From Aquibacillus sediminis (GTDB taxonomy: Bacteria > Bacillota > Bacilli > Bacillales > Amphibacillaceae): a stretch of 47,757 nt of DNA. The notes under the pieces were generated by a model. It was not told where the DNA came from and ran no database searches. It worked only from the letters and a program-made list of their open reading frames with translations. The position numbers and the translations under genes were made by a program. Of this stretch, positions 15,313-24,528 are shown piece by piece; position 1 is the stretch's first letter, and each line of letters starts with the position of its first letter. The stretch spans positions 1 to 47,757 of the forward strand of contig NZ_SZNM01000026.1 of assembly GCF_005870085.1 (NCBI RefSeq). The letters run 5' to 3'.

Positions 15313-16989
15313 TTGACTACAAATAAAAATGCTATTTCCGTTTTTGCCTTAGGTGGTTTACATGAGATCGGGAAAAATATGTATGCAATTGAGACAGAGC
15401 GAGACATTATTGTCATTGATTGTGGAAATAAGTTTCCTGACGAGAGTTTATTGGGCATTGATTTAATCATTCCTGATATGTCCTATCTACAGGAGAGAAA
15501 GGATAAAATAAAAGGGATTATTGTAACCCATGGTCATGAAGATCATATTGGTGGGGTTCCATATTTTTTGAAACAGTTTAATGTTCCTGTATATGCGACA
15601 AATTTCACTTTAGGATTGATTGAACTAAAGTTAAGAGAACATAAAATTTTAAGAGAATCTGAATTAGTTAAAATCGATGCAAGTTCAAACATCACGCTAG
15701 GTGATACCAGTATTGAATTTTTTAGGGTGAATCATAGTATTCCTGATTGTTTAGGTATTGTTTTTCATACACCAGAAGGCAAGATTGTACATACTGGTGA
15801 TTTTAAGTTCGATTTAACCCCTGCGAATAATGAACATTCAGATATTCACAAAATGGCTGAGATTGGTAAACAAGGTGTGTTGCTATTGTTGTCGGAGAGC
15901 ACAAATGCGGAACGACCAGGTGCTACACCGTCAGAAAAAATGGTTGGAGAAAATGTAGTTGAGGCCTTCATGAAAGCAGAACGAAAAGTTATTTTATCAA
16001 CGTTTGCCTCCAATATTAATCGAGTTCAACAAGTAGTAGAAGCAGCAAAGAAAACCAATCGCCGTCTAGCGTTACTGGGGAGAAGTATGGTCAATGTTGT
16101 TGATGTTGCAATCAAACGTGGTTATTTAGATGTTCCAGATGATATGTTGATTGAACAGGATCAAATTCATGAACTACCACCTGAGAAAGTGGCCATTCTT
16201 TGTACTGGGAGTCAAGGAGAACCATTGGCAGCACTGTCGCGATTATCTACAGGTAATTTTCGAGGAGTTGAGATCTTACCTGACGATACAGTGATTTTTG
16301 CAGCAGGTCCAATTCCGGGTAATGAAAAAGCGGTTACCAAAATTATTGATAATTTATATTCGCTACGTGCTAATGTGATTTATGGATCTGGAAGTAGCTC
16401 TGGTATGCATGTTTCAGGTCATGGTTACCAAGAAGATTTGAAAATGATGCTAACCTTAATGCAACCAGCCTATTTTATTCCAATTCATGGAGAACTGAGG
16501 ATGTTACACCATCATCGGATGTTAGCTGAGTCTGTGGGGATTGATCCAGACAATACATTTATTATGGGTAATGGCGATGTTGTCGATATAGAGAATTCCA
16601 GTGCTCGACAAACGAGAAGACTACCTGCTGGAAATACGTATGTTGATGGTATGGGGATTGGTGATGTCGGGGATATTGTTTTACGTGATCGCAAGCAGTT
16701 GTCAGAAGACGGTATGCTTGTGACGGTTTTGACAATGAGCAAGTCAGAAAAGAGATTGATTTCCAATCCAGATACAGTGACTCGAGGATTTGTATATGTA
16801 AGGGATGCGGAGGAATTATTAAAAGATGTCAATCGAATTATTGCTCGAGCTGTTAGTGATGTACAAGCGAAGAATAATCGAAGTCAATGGAGCGCAATTA
16901 AACAAGAAATAAAAAAGGCTGTTGGTCAATATATCTTTAAGCATACAAAGCGTAAACCAATGATACTTCCGATTATTATCGAAGTTTAA
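15313..16989 (+). CDS. ribonuclease J family protein
   Basis: A 558-aa metallo-beta-lactamase/beta-CASP RNase, an RNA-degrading and maturing 5'-3' exo/endonuclease. The metal motif is HGHEDH at 73-78, with further ligands in HSIPD and HTGDFKFD. The beta-CASP part includes STFASNINRVQQV and HVSGHGYQE. The C-terminus ends MILPIIIEV as in RnjA/RnjB. It mixes RnjA-like (HGHEDH) and RnjB-like (NAERPG.TPSE) features. It does not sit behind rpoY as rnjA usually does, so it may be RnjB or an extra paralogue. The start is TTG with GGGAGGA ~8 nt upstream. Confidence 0.9.
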   Translation: MTTNKNAISVFALGGLHEIGKNMYAIETERDIIVIDCGNKFPDESLLGIDLIIPDMSYLQERKDKIKGIIVTHGHEDHIGGVPYFLKQFNVPVYATNFTLGLIELKLREHKILRESELVKIDASSNITLGDTSIEFFRVNHSIPDCLGIVFHTPEGKIVHTGDFKFDLTPANNEHSDIHKMAEIGKQGVLLLLSESTNAERPGATPSEKMVGENVVEAFMKAERKVILSTFASNINRVQQVVEAAKKTNRRLALLGRSMVNVVDVAIKRGYLDVPDDMLIEQDQIHELPPEKVAILCTGSQGEPLAALSRLSTGNFRGVEILPDDTVIFAAGPIPGNEKAVTKIIDNLYSLRANVIYGSGSSSGMHVSGHGYQEDLKMMLTLMQPAYFIPIHGELRMLHHHRMLAESVGIDPDNTFIMGNGDVVDIENSSARQTRRLPAGNTYVDGMGIGDVGDIVLRDRKQLSEDGMLVTVLTMSKSEKRLISNPDTVTRGFVYVRDAEELLKDVNRIIARAVSDVQAKNNRSQWSAIKQEIKKAVGQYIFKHTKRKPMILPIIIEV

Positions 16990-17022
16990 ACAATCAGACG
17001 GGAAAAAAGTATGTAGTCATAT

Positions 17023-17082
17023 AAAATCCGAACGATGGTTCAAAATTCTACAATTAGAATACCATTCGTTCGGATTTTTTAA
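17023..17082 (+). terminator. intrinsic terminator of the RNase J gene
   Basis: Long stem AAATCCGAACGATGGT pairing with ACCATTCGTTCGGATTT (one bulged base), followed by TTTTTT. Confidence 0.88.
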
Positions 17083-17260
17083 TAGATAAGGGGGCCTGTT
17101 TCGAAATTCAAGGGTGTGATTTGGTAAAAAAAGAAATGAGAACTGCATCAAGCCTTATAAAATAAATGAATTAGTTCGAGCTGTTTGCAAATGAATTATT
17201 ATACGTGACCTGTTTTCAATAGTACAATATAAGGGAATATGAACTAAAAAGGAGAAGGAA

Positions 17261-17518
17261 ATGATGGCAAATTCAAAAGAAGAGTTACTTTTACAAGCGG
17301 TAAAAACTCAGTGGTCGATTTTACAGTTGTTAGACCATACATTACATGATACATATAATTATCAAAAAGGGCTGCCGGAAGAGGAACAAAATGAAGAATT
17401 GATAAATCTTACTGAACGAGTCCGAACGATTGTAGCCAAGAAACCAAAATTAAAAGAAGTATATCGAGTATTGGAAGAAGAATATGGTGTGAATTTATCC
17501 CGGTTCAACCGTCCGTAA
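17261..17518 (+). CDS. small hypothetical helical protein, C-terminus rewritten by a repeat
   Basis: An 85-aa charged, helix-rich protein (MANSKEELLLQAVKTQWSIL...) that I do not recognise. GGAG lies ~6 nt before the first of two adjacent ATGs. Repeat copy 2 begins at 17495 inside the gene. The last residues (after GVNL: SRFNRP) and the stop codon come from the repeat. The native C-terminus is therefore probably lost or shortened. Intact orthologues elsewhere would show how much. Confidence 0.65.
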   Translation: MMANSKEELLLQAVKTQWSILQLLDHTLHDTYNYQKGLPEEEQNEELINLTERVRTIVAKKPKLKEVYRVLEEEYGVNLSRFNRP

Positions 17519-17652
17519 GACTTCCACTTCAAAACGTGAAGTGAAACGAGATGTTTGAGTGGGAATTAACGGACGCTAACACCCCGATTGGTTCAACTAA
17601 CACTCAGTGGGGGGAGAGCAAAAACCCACACTGAGTGAAGTTTCACTTTATA
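17495..17652 (+). repeat. IS200/IS605-TnpB end-like (omega-RNA-like) repeat, copy 2
   Basis: Starts TTATCCCGGTTCAACCGTCC, then GTAAGACTTCCACTT with later AGTGGGAATTAACGGACGCT. It contains CACCCCGATTGGTTCAA and ends ACTGAGTGAAGTTTCACTTT. It lacks ~25 bp in the middle compared with copies 1 and 3. The insertion follows TT in GAATTTAT, consistent with a TTTAT-like target. Confidence 0.6.
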
Positions 17653-17693
17653 GAAAAGACGAGTTGTGTATGAAATGATAAGGGAGAGAGACG

Positions 17694-18278
17694 ATGATAA
17701 CACTGCGATATTTTGATCCTTCTGATTATGATCAATTAATTAAATGGATTGATTCACCATCATTGTTAGTACAATGGGGAGGATCAAGTTTTGAATTTCC
17801 ATTGACGAAACAACAACTCCAAAACTATCTTTTTGACGCCAATAAGGATCAGGCTAAATTATATGCTTATAGTGTGGTGGACCAGCAAACAGGGAATGTT
17901 ATTGGACATATATCGTTAGGAGATATAGACCGTAAGAATAATTCTGGGCGGATTGGGAGAGTTCTAGTAGGAGATGAGACGATTAGAGGCAAAGGAATCG
18001 GGAAACAAATGATCAAAAGCATTCTCGAAATTGCATTTAATGACATGCGTTTACATCGAGTTAGTCTAGGTGTGTTTGATTTTAATACACCGGCCATTCG
18101 TTGTTATGAAAAGGTTGGTTTTGTAAAAGAAGGTGTAAAGAGAGATGCTCAGATCTTTGGTAATACATATTGGAATTTATGGGAGATGAGTATGTTAGAA
18201 GATGAATGGAAAGCAGAACAGAAGAACGAACTAGTTGATTATACAAATCGACAAGTCAATAATAATAGGAAAACTTGA
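17694..18278 (+). CDS. GNAT family N-acetyltransferase
   Basis: A 194-aa acetyl-CoA-dependent acyltransferase of the RimJ/RimL-like branch. Motif A reads RIGRVLVGDETIRGKGIGKQM (~84-104, with RGKGIG the pyrophosphate loop). Motif B region HRVSLGVFDFNTPAIRCYEKVGF is typical. The acceptor cannot be told. A strong RBS (GGGAGAGAG) precedes the ATG. The K+/H+ antiporter gene starts 17 bp after the stop, so the two form an operon. Confidence 0.87.
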   Translation: MITLRYFDPSDYDQLIKWIDSPSLLVQWGGSSFEFPLTKQQLQNYLFDANKDQAKLYAYSVVDQQTGNVIGHISLGDIDRKNNSGRIGRVLVGDETIRGKGIGKQMIKSILEIAFNDMRLHRVSLGVFDFNTPAIRCYEKVGFVKEGVKRDAQIFGNTYWNLWEMSMLEDEWKAEQKNELVDYTNRQVNNNRKT

Positions 18279-18295
18279 TTGGAGAAGGTTAACAA

Positions 18296-19756
18296 ATGGA
18301 GTTTATAGGTGCACTATTATTTTTACTTTCAGGTATGTTAATTATCGGTGTGTTAGCAACCAAGTTCTCCTCTCGTTTAGGGCTACCTGCTTTGGTATTA
18401 TTTTTGATTGCAGGTATGTTGCTTAACCGATTCATGTTTTTTGAGGATGTACAAATGACGCAATTCATTGGAATACTAGCATTAATTATTATTTTATTTG
18501 ATGGTGGAACACAAACCAAATGGCATAAAATTCGGCCGGTTCTTGTGCCAGCATTCTCGTTGGCAACAATAGGTGTCCTAATTACTGCATTCATTACAGG
18601 TTTAGCCGCCATGTACATATTAGATTTTTCTCTCTTACAGGGCTTGTTGTTAGGTGCAATTGTTAGCTCAACAGATGCAGCAGCTGTTTTCTCGGTAATT
18701 GGAAACAAAAATTTTAATAAACGATTGACTTACACACTGGAAGCAGAATCCGGTTCTAATGATCCAATGGCTGTTTTTTTAACGGTTACACTCATTCAAC
18801 TTATCCAACTGCCTAATATGTCAATTTGGAGTGCAATAGGTAGTTTCTTTTTACAAATGGGACTTGGTCTTGTCTTAGGGTTGTTGCTAGGTAAACTCAC
18901 TGTTGCTGTGATTAATAACATTAAACTAGATATATCTGGTCTTTACCCAGTTCTTGCCATGGGAGCGGCTGTGTTCACCTATGCTATAACAGATTTTTTG
19001 GGTGGAAGTGGATTGTTAGCAGTTTATGTCATGGCAGTGTTTGTAGGGAATAGTGATTTAACCTACCGTTTTTCGATTTTGCGCTTTAATGAAGGCTTCG
19101 CCTGGATGATGCAGATCATTATGTTTACGCTGCTTGGATTACTCGTATTTCCAAGTGAATTAACGGCAGTGTTTTGGAACGGAATTTTCATTGCATTGAT
19201 CTTGATGTTTGTTGCTCGACCTGTTGCAGTTTTTATCAGTATGGTAGGAATGAAAAATACTGTGAAACAAAAACTATTTATCTCTTGGGCCGGTTTGAAG
19301 GGAGCTGTACCAATTGTGCTTGCTACCTACCCAATTGTGGCAAATCTAGAAAGTAGTCATTTAATTTTTAACACAGTGTTTTTCGTTGTTTTTATTTCTG
19401 CATTAGTACAGGGGAGTACATTATCGATGGTTGCGGAAAAGTTAGGGTTAACAGGGGAAGAGGATGAGGATAATGCGAGTATTGATCTAATAAATTTAGG
19501 AAATACAGATCGTGATATTATGAAGGTGACGATGCCTAAACATTCTTCTGCTATTGGAAAATCATTGACCACATTACAACTACCTGATGAGACATTGGTT
19601 ATTGGAATTACACGTGCTAAAGATCTATTGACCCCAACTGGGAATACTGTTATTCAAAAAGGGGATACCTTATATATTTTGTGTGATCATAAACATAGAA
19701 GCGGTGTTAAGGTTGCTTTGTTAGGGAATTCAGAAAAAGAACAAGCTGTGCAGTAA
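18296..19756 (+). CDS. CPA1-family K+/H+ (or Na+/H+) antiporter with RCK C-terminal domain
   Basis: A 486-aa NhaP2/CvrA-like antiporter. About 12 membrane segments occupy residues 1-385, with the ion-site region SSTDAAAVFSV and EAESGSNDP. The cytosolic end (~400-475) is a TrkA-C domain that senses ligand or ions. It exchanges cytoplasmic K+ or Na+ for protons, giving pH and salt tolerance. GGAGAAGG is placed 7 nt before the ATG. A 9-bp hairpin AGCTGTGCA / TGCACAGCT spans the stop region (19744-19777). Confidence 0.9.
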   Translation: MEFIGALLFLLSGMLIIGVLATKFSSRLGLPALVLFLIAGMLLNRFMFFEDVQMTQFIGILALIIILFDGGTQTKWHKIRPVLVPAFSLATIGVLITAFITGLAAMYILDFSLLQGLLLGAIVSSTDAAAVFSVIGNKNFNKRLTYTLEAESGSNDPMAVFLTVTLIQLIQLPNMSIWSAIGSFFLQMGLGLVLGLLLGKLTVAVINNIKLDISGLYPVLAMGAAVFTYAITDFLGGSGLLAVYVMAVFVGNSDLTYRFSILRFNEGFAWMMQIIMFTLLGLLVFPSELTAVFWNGIFIALILMFVARPVAVFISMVGMKNTVKQKLFISWAGLKGAVPIVLATYPIVANLESSHLIFNTVFFVVFISALVQGSTLSMVAEKLGLTGEEDEDNASIDLINLGNTDRDIMKVTMPKHSSAIGKSLTTLQLPDETLVIGITRAKDLLTPTGNTVIQKGDTLYILCDHKHRSGVKVALLGNSEKEQAVQ

Positions 19757-19787
19757 GTGAGAACTTCATGCACAGCTACTGTATAGG

Positions 19788-20156
19788 TTAAGTTGTTTGA
19801 TCGGGTGCGATTTCAATCGTATATGTTCCACGATCCGTAATGAGAGAAAAACGTTGGTTATTGTAATGATATAAGGTTGAATCTTCAAGAGGTATTTCAT
19901 AATAATCTGATGGTAAGGCTTGTGTTTGGTTTTGAATGGACTCTGTCTCGATTTGTCCAGTGCCATGAAGTAGTAAGGAATGCATTGGTTCGTAATCATC
20001 CATTCTTCGTGTATCTTTCGAATAGGAAATAGAATCCAGTTTCATAAATGTTTGATCTAGGTCTTTAATTTCTTGTTTACTAATGACTATTTGGTTGCCG
20101 ATCCATTGTTGTAACAAATCGTTAAATTCTTCAACGGTTAAGTATTGTTGTGTCAT
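19788..20156 (-). CDS. hypothetical protein
   Basis: A 122-aa acidic soluble protein (MTQQYLTVEEFNDLLQQWIGNQ..., ending IEIAPDQTT) of unknown function. It has no membrane segment or known motif. GGAGGG lies 7 nt before the ATG, and the codon use looks like the neighbouring genes, so it is probably real. It converges on the antiporter gene with only ~30 bp between stops. Confidence 0.7.
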   Translation of the reverse strand: MTQQYLTVEEFNDLLQQWIGNQIVISKQEIKDLDQTFMKLDSISYSKDTRRMDDYEPMHSLLLHGTGQIETESIQNQTQALPSDYYEIPLEDSTLYHYNNQRFSLITDRGTYTIEIAPDQTT

Positions 20157-20305
20157 GATTCATCCCTCCACTTCTTATGCTTTCCAATCCCTTGATAATG
20201 ATACGAAATGAATAAGAAGTCTTCCTATATATCAAGCTAAGGGGGAACAGGTTCTGTTCTTTATTTGTGAAACTAATATTAAATTCCCGTTGGAGGTGCA
20301 TGGTC

Positions 20306-20461
20306 ATGGGTAAAGACCCAAAAGTCAAATTAAAAGGCGGCGTAAGTGACGAACAAGCCGTAAGAAAAAAGTTGTCGAAGAAATTTGATCATGAATTTGC
20401 TAATGAGCCACTAACTCCAAATGAAAAAGCCAATAATAAGAAAACGAAAAAACGACAATAA
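20306..20461 (+). CDS. small basic hypothetical protein (51 aa)
   Basis: Encodes MGKDPKVKLKGG... to ...KKTKKRQ, highly charged and probably unstructured at the C-terminus. The ATG at 20306 is chosen because GGAGGTG (20292-20298) is 7 nt away. The upstream ATG at 20300 is too close, and longer frames start before the RBS. It has its own terminator. It resembles the many small lysine-rich Bacillaceae proteins of unknown role. Confidence 0.65.
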   Translation: MGKDPKVKLKGGVSDEQAVRKKLSKKFDHEFANEPLTPNEKANNKKTKKRQ

Positions 20462-20470
20462 CAATTTCAA

Positions 20471-20507
20471 CGGGTGTGCTACGGCAAGGCACATCCGTTT
20501 TTTTACT
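20471..20507 (+). terminator. intrinsic terminator
   Basis: Stem CGGGTGTGC / GCACATCCG (9 bp, one G-U) followed by seven T residues, just after the small basic gene. Confidence 0.88.
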
Positions 20508-20754
20508 GGAATTTAGTAAAGTGTAGCATGAGATCCAAAAGCTTCCTATCATGGCAGGTCTTTGTACAATTAGTGTGTGTATTAATCGAGAGAAATTCAC
20601 ACTAAGGGTATGCATTGGTGTTGAATTTTAATGGTCGTAGAGTACTTAACATGACAAACAGAAATACACTTTTTAGGGAATAAGCCTCAAAAATGAGGAG
20701 GGCGTGTTAGAATAATGGTAAGAATACAATTTACGAAGTGAGGGGGGGAAATAT

Positions 20755-21900
20755 ATGAAACATGTGGTAGCTATATTGGTGATCATCGGTTACGGGTTTG
20801 TTGGGATAATCGCCACTGTTATTGCTGCGATATCAAGGGATGCATCGTTCTATGTCCCATTCGTTCCCATTGTTACAGTAGGTTTCATAGTGGTAACGAT
20901 TCTAGCAATCTATCAGCAAATGAGGAAGAAGCCTGCGAAAATAGTAGGCATTGTTTTCTTTTTAGTTGCAGTTGTTTCTGTTGTTAGTTACGAAGGCTAT
21001 CAAGCATATCTGAAACGTCTTGAGATTGTTAGCACACAAGATTTTGATTTATCAGCATATCGCCCATTTACCGAAAATACCAAGGCTGTTAAATTAGATG
21101 AGGAATCAACCTATAAGATTGAAGATAACTTACCAAAATTAGACGGTGCAACAGCATTATATCCTGTTTATAGTGGATTTGTGCAAGCGGTATATCCAAT
21201 AAAAGAATATCCGTTGCAGGAGAGTGAAGTGGTGTCCACGCAAACCGATACATCGTTTCATCGTTTAGTCAATGGGGATGTGGATATGACTTTTATGGCA
21301 CACCCCTCAAAAGCGCAAATGAGAAGCGCTGAACGTCACGATTTAGAACTAACCCTTACCCCAATTGGGCGGGAGGCTTTTGTCTTTTTTGTTCATGCGA
21401 ATAACCCTGTTTCATCGCTTACGACGGAACAGATTCAAAAAATCTATTCTGGTGACATAACAAACTGGCAAGAGGTGGGTGGAAAGGATGAAGAAATTCG
21501 TGCTTTTCAACGACCAGACGGTAGTGGTAGTCAAACAGCTTTGGTTAATGTGATGGACGGTAAAGCCTTGATGGATCCACCTTCAGAAGAAATTGTGTCA
21601 GGTATGGGGGGGATTATTCGCGAGACTTCTAATTATAAGAATAGAAGCAATGCTATCGGGTTTTCTTTTCGCCACTTTTCTAACGAAATGGTGAAAAATG
21701 GCAAGATAAAGCATATCGCAATCGACGGTTTCGAGCCAACTAAAGAAAACATTCAAAATGAAAGTTATCCATTTGTGGATCAGTTTTTTGCGATTACAGC
21801 AGGTAGTAATAACCCGCATGTTGATCCGTTTCTAGATTGGATGCAATCTGAGCAGGGCCAAGAAATAGTGAACCTAACAGGGTATGTCCCAGTAAAGTAA
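20755..21900 (+). CDS. PstS-like phosphate-binding protein with N-terminal membrane segments
   Basis: A 381-aa protein. Residues ~5-28, 35-54 and 62-82 are hydrophobic membrane segments. The rest is a periplasmic-binding-protein type II domain of the phosphate family (DGATALYPVYSGF, IYSGDITNWQEVGG, FQRPDGSGSQTAL, GYVPVK). Usual PstS proteins are lipoproteins with a single signal peptide. This one lacks a lipobox and is held by several helices. No pstCAB genes are adjacent, so it may be a membrane-bound phosphate or oxyanion sensor. It ends in a hairpin GTCCCAGT / ACTGGGAC. Strong G-rich RBS. Confidence 0.83.
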   Translation: MKHVVAILVIIGYGFVGIIATVIAAISRDASFYVPFVPIVTVGFIVVTILAIYQQMRKKPAKIVGIVFFLVAVVSVVSYEGYQAYLKRLEIVSTQDFDLSAYRPFTENTKAVKLDEESTYKIEDNLPKLDGATALYPVYSGFVQAVYPIKEYPLQESEVVSTQTDTSFHRLVNGDVDMTFMAHPSKAQMRSAERHDLELTLTPIGREAFVFFVHANNPVSSLTTEQIQKIYSGDITNWQEVGGKDEEIRAFQRPDGSGSQTALVNVMDGKALMDPPSEEIVSGMGGIIRETSNYKNRSNAIGFSFRHFSNEMVKNGKIKHIAIDGFEPTKENIQNESYPFVDQFFAITAGSNNPHVDPFLDWMQSEQGQEIVNLTGYVPVK

Positions 21901-21912
21901 CTGGGACTTGTA

Positions 21913-22185
21913 TTAGTGTGAGCGGGATTTTGTTTTGGCAGTTTTATGGAAGAAAAATTGTATAAGTTTGTTAATAAGGATCTTACTCGATGAATAAATA
22001 ATGTACGATAACGATGATAAAAACAAGAATGAAATCCCTATATTGATTAAGTTATTGGCTGGAAATGACATAGCAATAGCGAATAGAAGTATATTGGAAA
22101 TGGCAATAAAGGATACTTTATCAATAAAGTTCCAGTTAGGGAATGAATGAATTTTTTTACATTGCTTAAAGTAAAAGCGAAACAT
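21913..22185 (-). CDS. small hypothetical membrane protein
   Basis: A 90-aa protein starting MFRFYFKQCKKIHSFPNW with two hydrophobic segments (~28-46 and 50-68) and a basic tail. GAGGTG on the minus strand lies ~7 nt before the ATG at 22185; a GTG at 22194 overlaps it. No family recognised. It is short, so it is held with moderate confidence. Confidence 0.5.
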   Translation of the reverse strand: MFRFYFKQCKKIHSFPNWNFIDKVSFIAISNILLFAIAMSFPANNLINIGISFLFLSSLSYIIYSSSKILINKLIQFFFHKTAKTKSRSH

Positions 22186-22523
22186 GCTGATCACCTCATT
22201 AGTTTGTTAAGTATAGATTTTCCTATTTTTTGGTTGTTATACAAAAAAGATTGTTGGTTTTCACAATAAACATAGAATCTGACTTAACATTCAGGCTGAA
22301 GGAAAGTGGAATGAAATCCCGCTTCCACCCCACGGACAAAGTTATGTCGGAGTTTCTATTAAATCGTAAGTTTGGAAAAGCTATAAAACATACGAAAGTG
22401 TTCTGCTCTTAGGATAGTAAACAATATATTTTTCATAAAATGTAGAAGATTATATACTTAGGTTATTGAATGAAATACAATCATCAACAAAACATAAGTG
22501 AAATTACTGAAGGAGATGTTAAT
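22186..22523. other. intergenic region, no gene recognised
   Basis: About 340 bp between the small membrane protein and the OsmC gene. A 60-codon open frame exists at 22230-22412 but lacks an RBS and has no recognisable content. No clear promoter or structured element was seen. Confidence 0.4.
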
Positions 22524-22949
22524 ATGGATTTAAATATTAAATGGAATGGAGATATGGCTTTTTCTAATGTTACGCCATCTGGTCATGATATTAAAATGGA
22601 TGCAGCGGAAGCAGTTGGTGGAAAAAATACTGGGGCAAGACCTACAGAACTATTACTTAACGCTGTTGCTGGTTGTACAGGAATTGATATCATTTCTATC
22701 TTGACAAAAATGCGCTTAGAACCTACGGATTTCCAAATGGATGTGTCCGGGGAACGTGCCGATGAGCATCCAAAACGTTTTACAACCATTTCCATTCATT
22801 ATGCATTGGATGGAGATTTACCTGAGGATAAAGTAGTTCGTGCGATCAAGCTTTCTAAAGATAAATATTGTTCTGTTTCCCATACTTTAAATGCTGATAT
22901 TTCTGTTAGCTATTCGATCAATGGTGTGAAGGGTGAACAAGAGCTATAA
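22524..22949 (+). CDS. OsmC/Ohr family protein
   Basis: A 141-aa OsmC-fold protein (YhfA-like branch). Members reduce organic peroxides with paired Cys residues. The conserved segment GARPTELLLNAVAGCTGIDIISIL (~34-57) contains the first Cys (C48), and the second lies in KDKYCSVSHTL (~C113). The ATG at 22524 follows AAGGAGATG by ~7 nt; longer frames begin before this site. It probably acts in thiol peroxide defence in the cytosol. Monocistronic, ending in a strong hairpin. Confidence 0.87.
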   Translation: MDLNIKWNGDMAFSNVTPSGHDIKMDAAEAVGGKNTGARPTELLLNAVAGCTGIDIISILTKMRLEPTDFQMDVSGERADEHPKRFTTISIHYALDGDLPEDKVVRAIKLSKDKYCSVSHTLNADISVSYSINGVKGEQEL

Positions 22950-22976
22950 GACTCTAAGATATTTTTATAAAAAGCA

Positions 22977-23018
22977 AACGCATCCGCTCTTCTATGTAGC
23001 GGATGCGTTAATTTTTGT
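22977..23018 (+). terminator. convergent terminator between the OsmC gene and rpoN
   Basis: Perfect 12-bp stem AACGCATCCGCT / AGCGGATGCGTT followed by AATTTTTG. The hairpin overlaps the last codons and stop of rpoN on the other strand. Confidence 0.8.
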
Positions 23019-24314
23019 TCGTCCTTTCCGTAACTTAGTCGAAGGGATTTTTAATTGGTTGCGATATTTAGCAACTGTTCGCCGAGAAATTAGGATATCC
23101 TGTTCTTTTAGTATATTGGCTATTTTTTGATCGGAAAGTGGTACGTTTTTGTCTTCTTGTTCAATTAATTTGGCAATCAAATGCTTAATTTTATTGGAAG
23201 AAGTTGCTTTTCCATTGGCTAATGGAATTGAGGATGTGAAGAAATATTTTAATTCATATAAGCCAAATGGTGTCTGTACATATTTACTCGTTGTTGCTCG
23301 ACTAATCGTTGATACATGCAGCTGACATTCGTTTGCGATTTGTTTTAATGTTAATGGCTGAAGGTGGGAAGGCCCTTTATAAAAAAAGTCAGATTGATGT
23401 GCTGCAATTGCCTGCATCACTTGTTGTAATGTGAGGTGACGATGGGCAATCGTTCGTTGCAACCACTTCAATCGCTTATATTTTTCACGTAAAAACTGAC
23501 TTGTTTCCTGATCTACTTCTCCCTTCAATAAAGGTAAATAATCATCCGACAGCTGTACATTTGGTATGAGTTGATCATTTATTGCTACTGTAATATCATT
23601 TGTTTCCACATAAACAAATAAATCAGGTGTTACATAGTCACGCTCAGTCGGTGGATCTAATGCATTGGCAGGTTTAGGGTTAAGAGATTGGATAGAGGTC
23701 AATACCTGTTTAACCTTTCCCTCTGTAATATTTAAAATCTCAGCAATCACATCAAATTGACCTGAAGAGAGCGCTTCCAAATGATCTAACACTATTTGTT
23801 GAGCGACTAGATTATCTGGATCATTCCGAGCAATCTGGATGTACAGACATTCTTGTAAACTAGTTGCGGCAATACCAGCTGGTTCCAATTGTTGAATGGT
23901 TCTTACAGCCTGTTCCACCTGTTCGACTGTTACCTGTAACTGTTCCGCGACATCATCGAAAGGTTCTTTGAAATAGCCGTTATCATCTAACATTAAGATG
24001 ATATAGTTGATCATCTTTTGTTGCTGTTCATTAAGGTGGAGGTGGATAACTTGTTCATGTAAATAGTCATAGAGATGATCCCCTTCAGACTGAACAAAAT
24101 CTAATGCACCTGCTCCATCTGTCACATCGTTAGTAGCCAGGTTCTGATCATAATCGTTTGTTTCTAATTCTAATAATGGATTTTCTAAAGCTTCATTTTC
24201 AATGAAACCAACTAAATCAGTAGTCGAATAGTTTAATAGGGAAAGGGCCTGCCGCATTTCAGGTGTGATGTTTAGTTTTATTGTTTGTTCGGTCCTCATA
24301 TCTAAGTGAATCAT
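22992..24314 (-). CDS. rpoN: RNA polymerase sigma-54 factor
   Basis: A 440-aa sigma-54 (SigL), which recognises -24/-12 promoters and needs an AAA+ activator to open them. Region I at the N-terminus (LNITPEMRQALSLLNYS..LVGFIENEALENPLLE) binds the activator. A core-binding domain and a helix-turn-helix (LKQIANECQLHVSTISRATTSK) follow. The RpoN box ISRRTVAKYRNQL lies at ~405-417. It is divergent from a sigma-54 activator gene and ~2.3 kb from a perfect -24/-12 promoter, making one regulatory island. B. subtilis calls this gene sigL. Confidence 0.96.
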   Translation of the reverse strand: MIHLDMRTEQTIKLNITPEMRQALSLLNYSTTDLVGFIENEALENPLLELETNDYDQNLATNDVTDGAGALDFVQSEGDHLYDYLHEQVIHLHLNEQQQKMINYIILMLDDNGYFKEPFDDVAEQLQVTVEQVEQAVRTIQQLEPAGIAATSLQECLYIQIARNDPDNLVAQQIVLDHLEALSSGQFDVIAEILNITEGKVKQVLTSIQSLNPKPANALDPPTERDYVTPDLFVYVETNDITVAINDQLIPNVQLSDDYLPLLKGEVDQETSQFLREKYKRLKWLQRTIAHRHLTLQQVMQAIAAHQSDFFYKGPSHLQPLTLKQIANECQLHVSTISRATTSKYVQTPFGLYELKYFFTSSIPLANGKATSSNKIKHLIAKLIEQEDKNVPLSDQKIANILKEQDILISRRTVAKYRNQLKIPSTKLRKGRTKINASAT

Positions 24315-24528
24315 GTTCGTAAACCGCCTTCCATGTGCTGCAGTTAAAAGAAACCTACAATTATTATCTATGATTATGATTATTAGCTATTTTGATGAAA
24401 GTTCAGAATTTTAACATTTTAAACTAATATCTATTATAATGCAAATTTGATATAATTTGTAAAAATATGTTTCAGTTAAAGGTCTTGATAAGGGCCTGGA
24501 AAATGCAATGAAGAGGAGCTCGTAGATC

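Noticed and set aside
22230-22412. Sixty-codon open frame
   Set aside because: No ribosome binding site and no recognisable composition.
24488-24510. A second sigma-54 promoter (GG-N10-GC) before the activator gene
   Set aside because: The flanking bases match poorly, and the start point would fall on the ribosome binding site.
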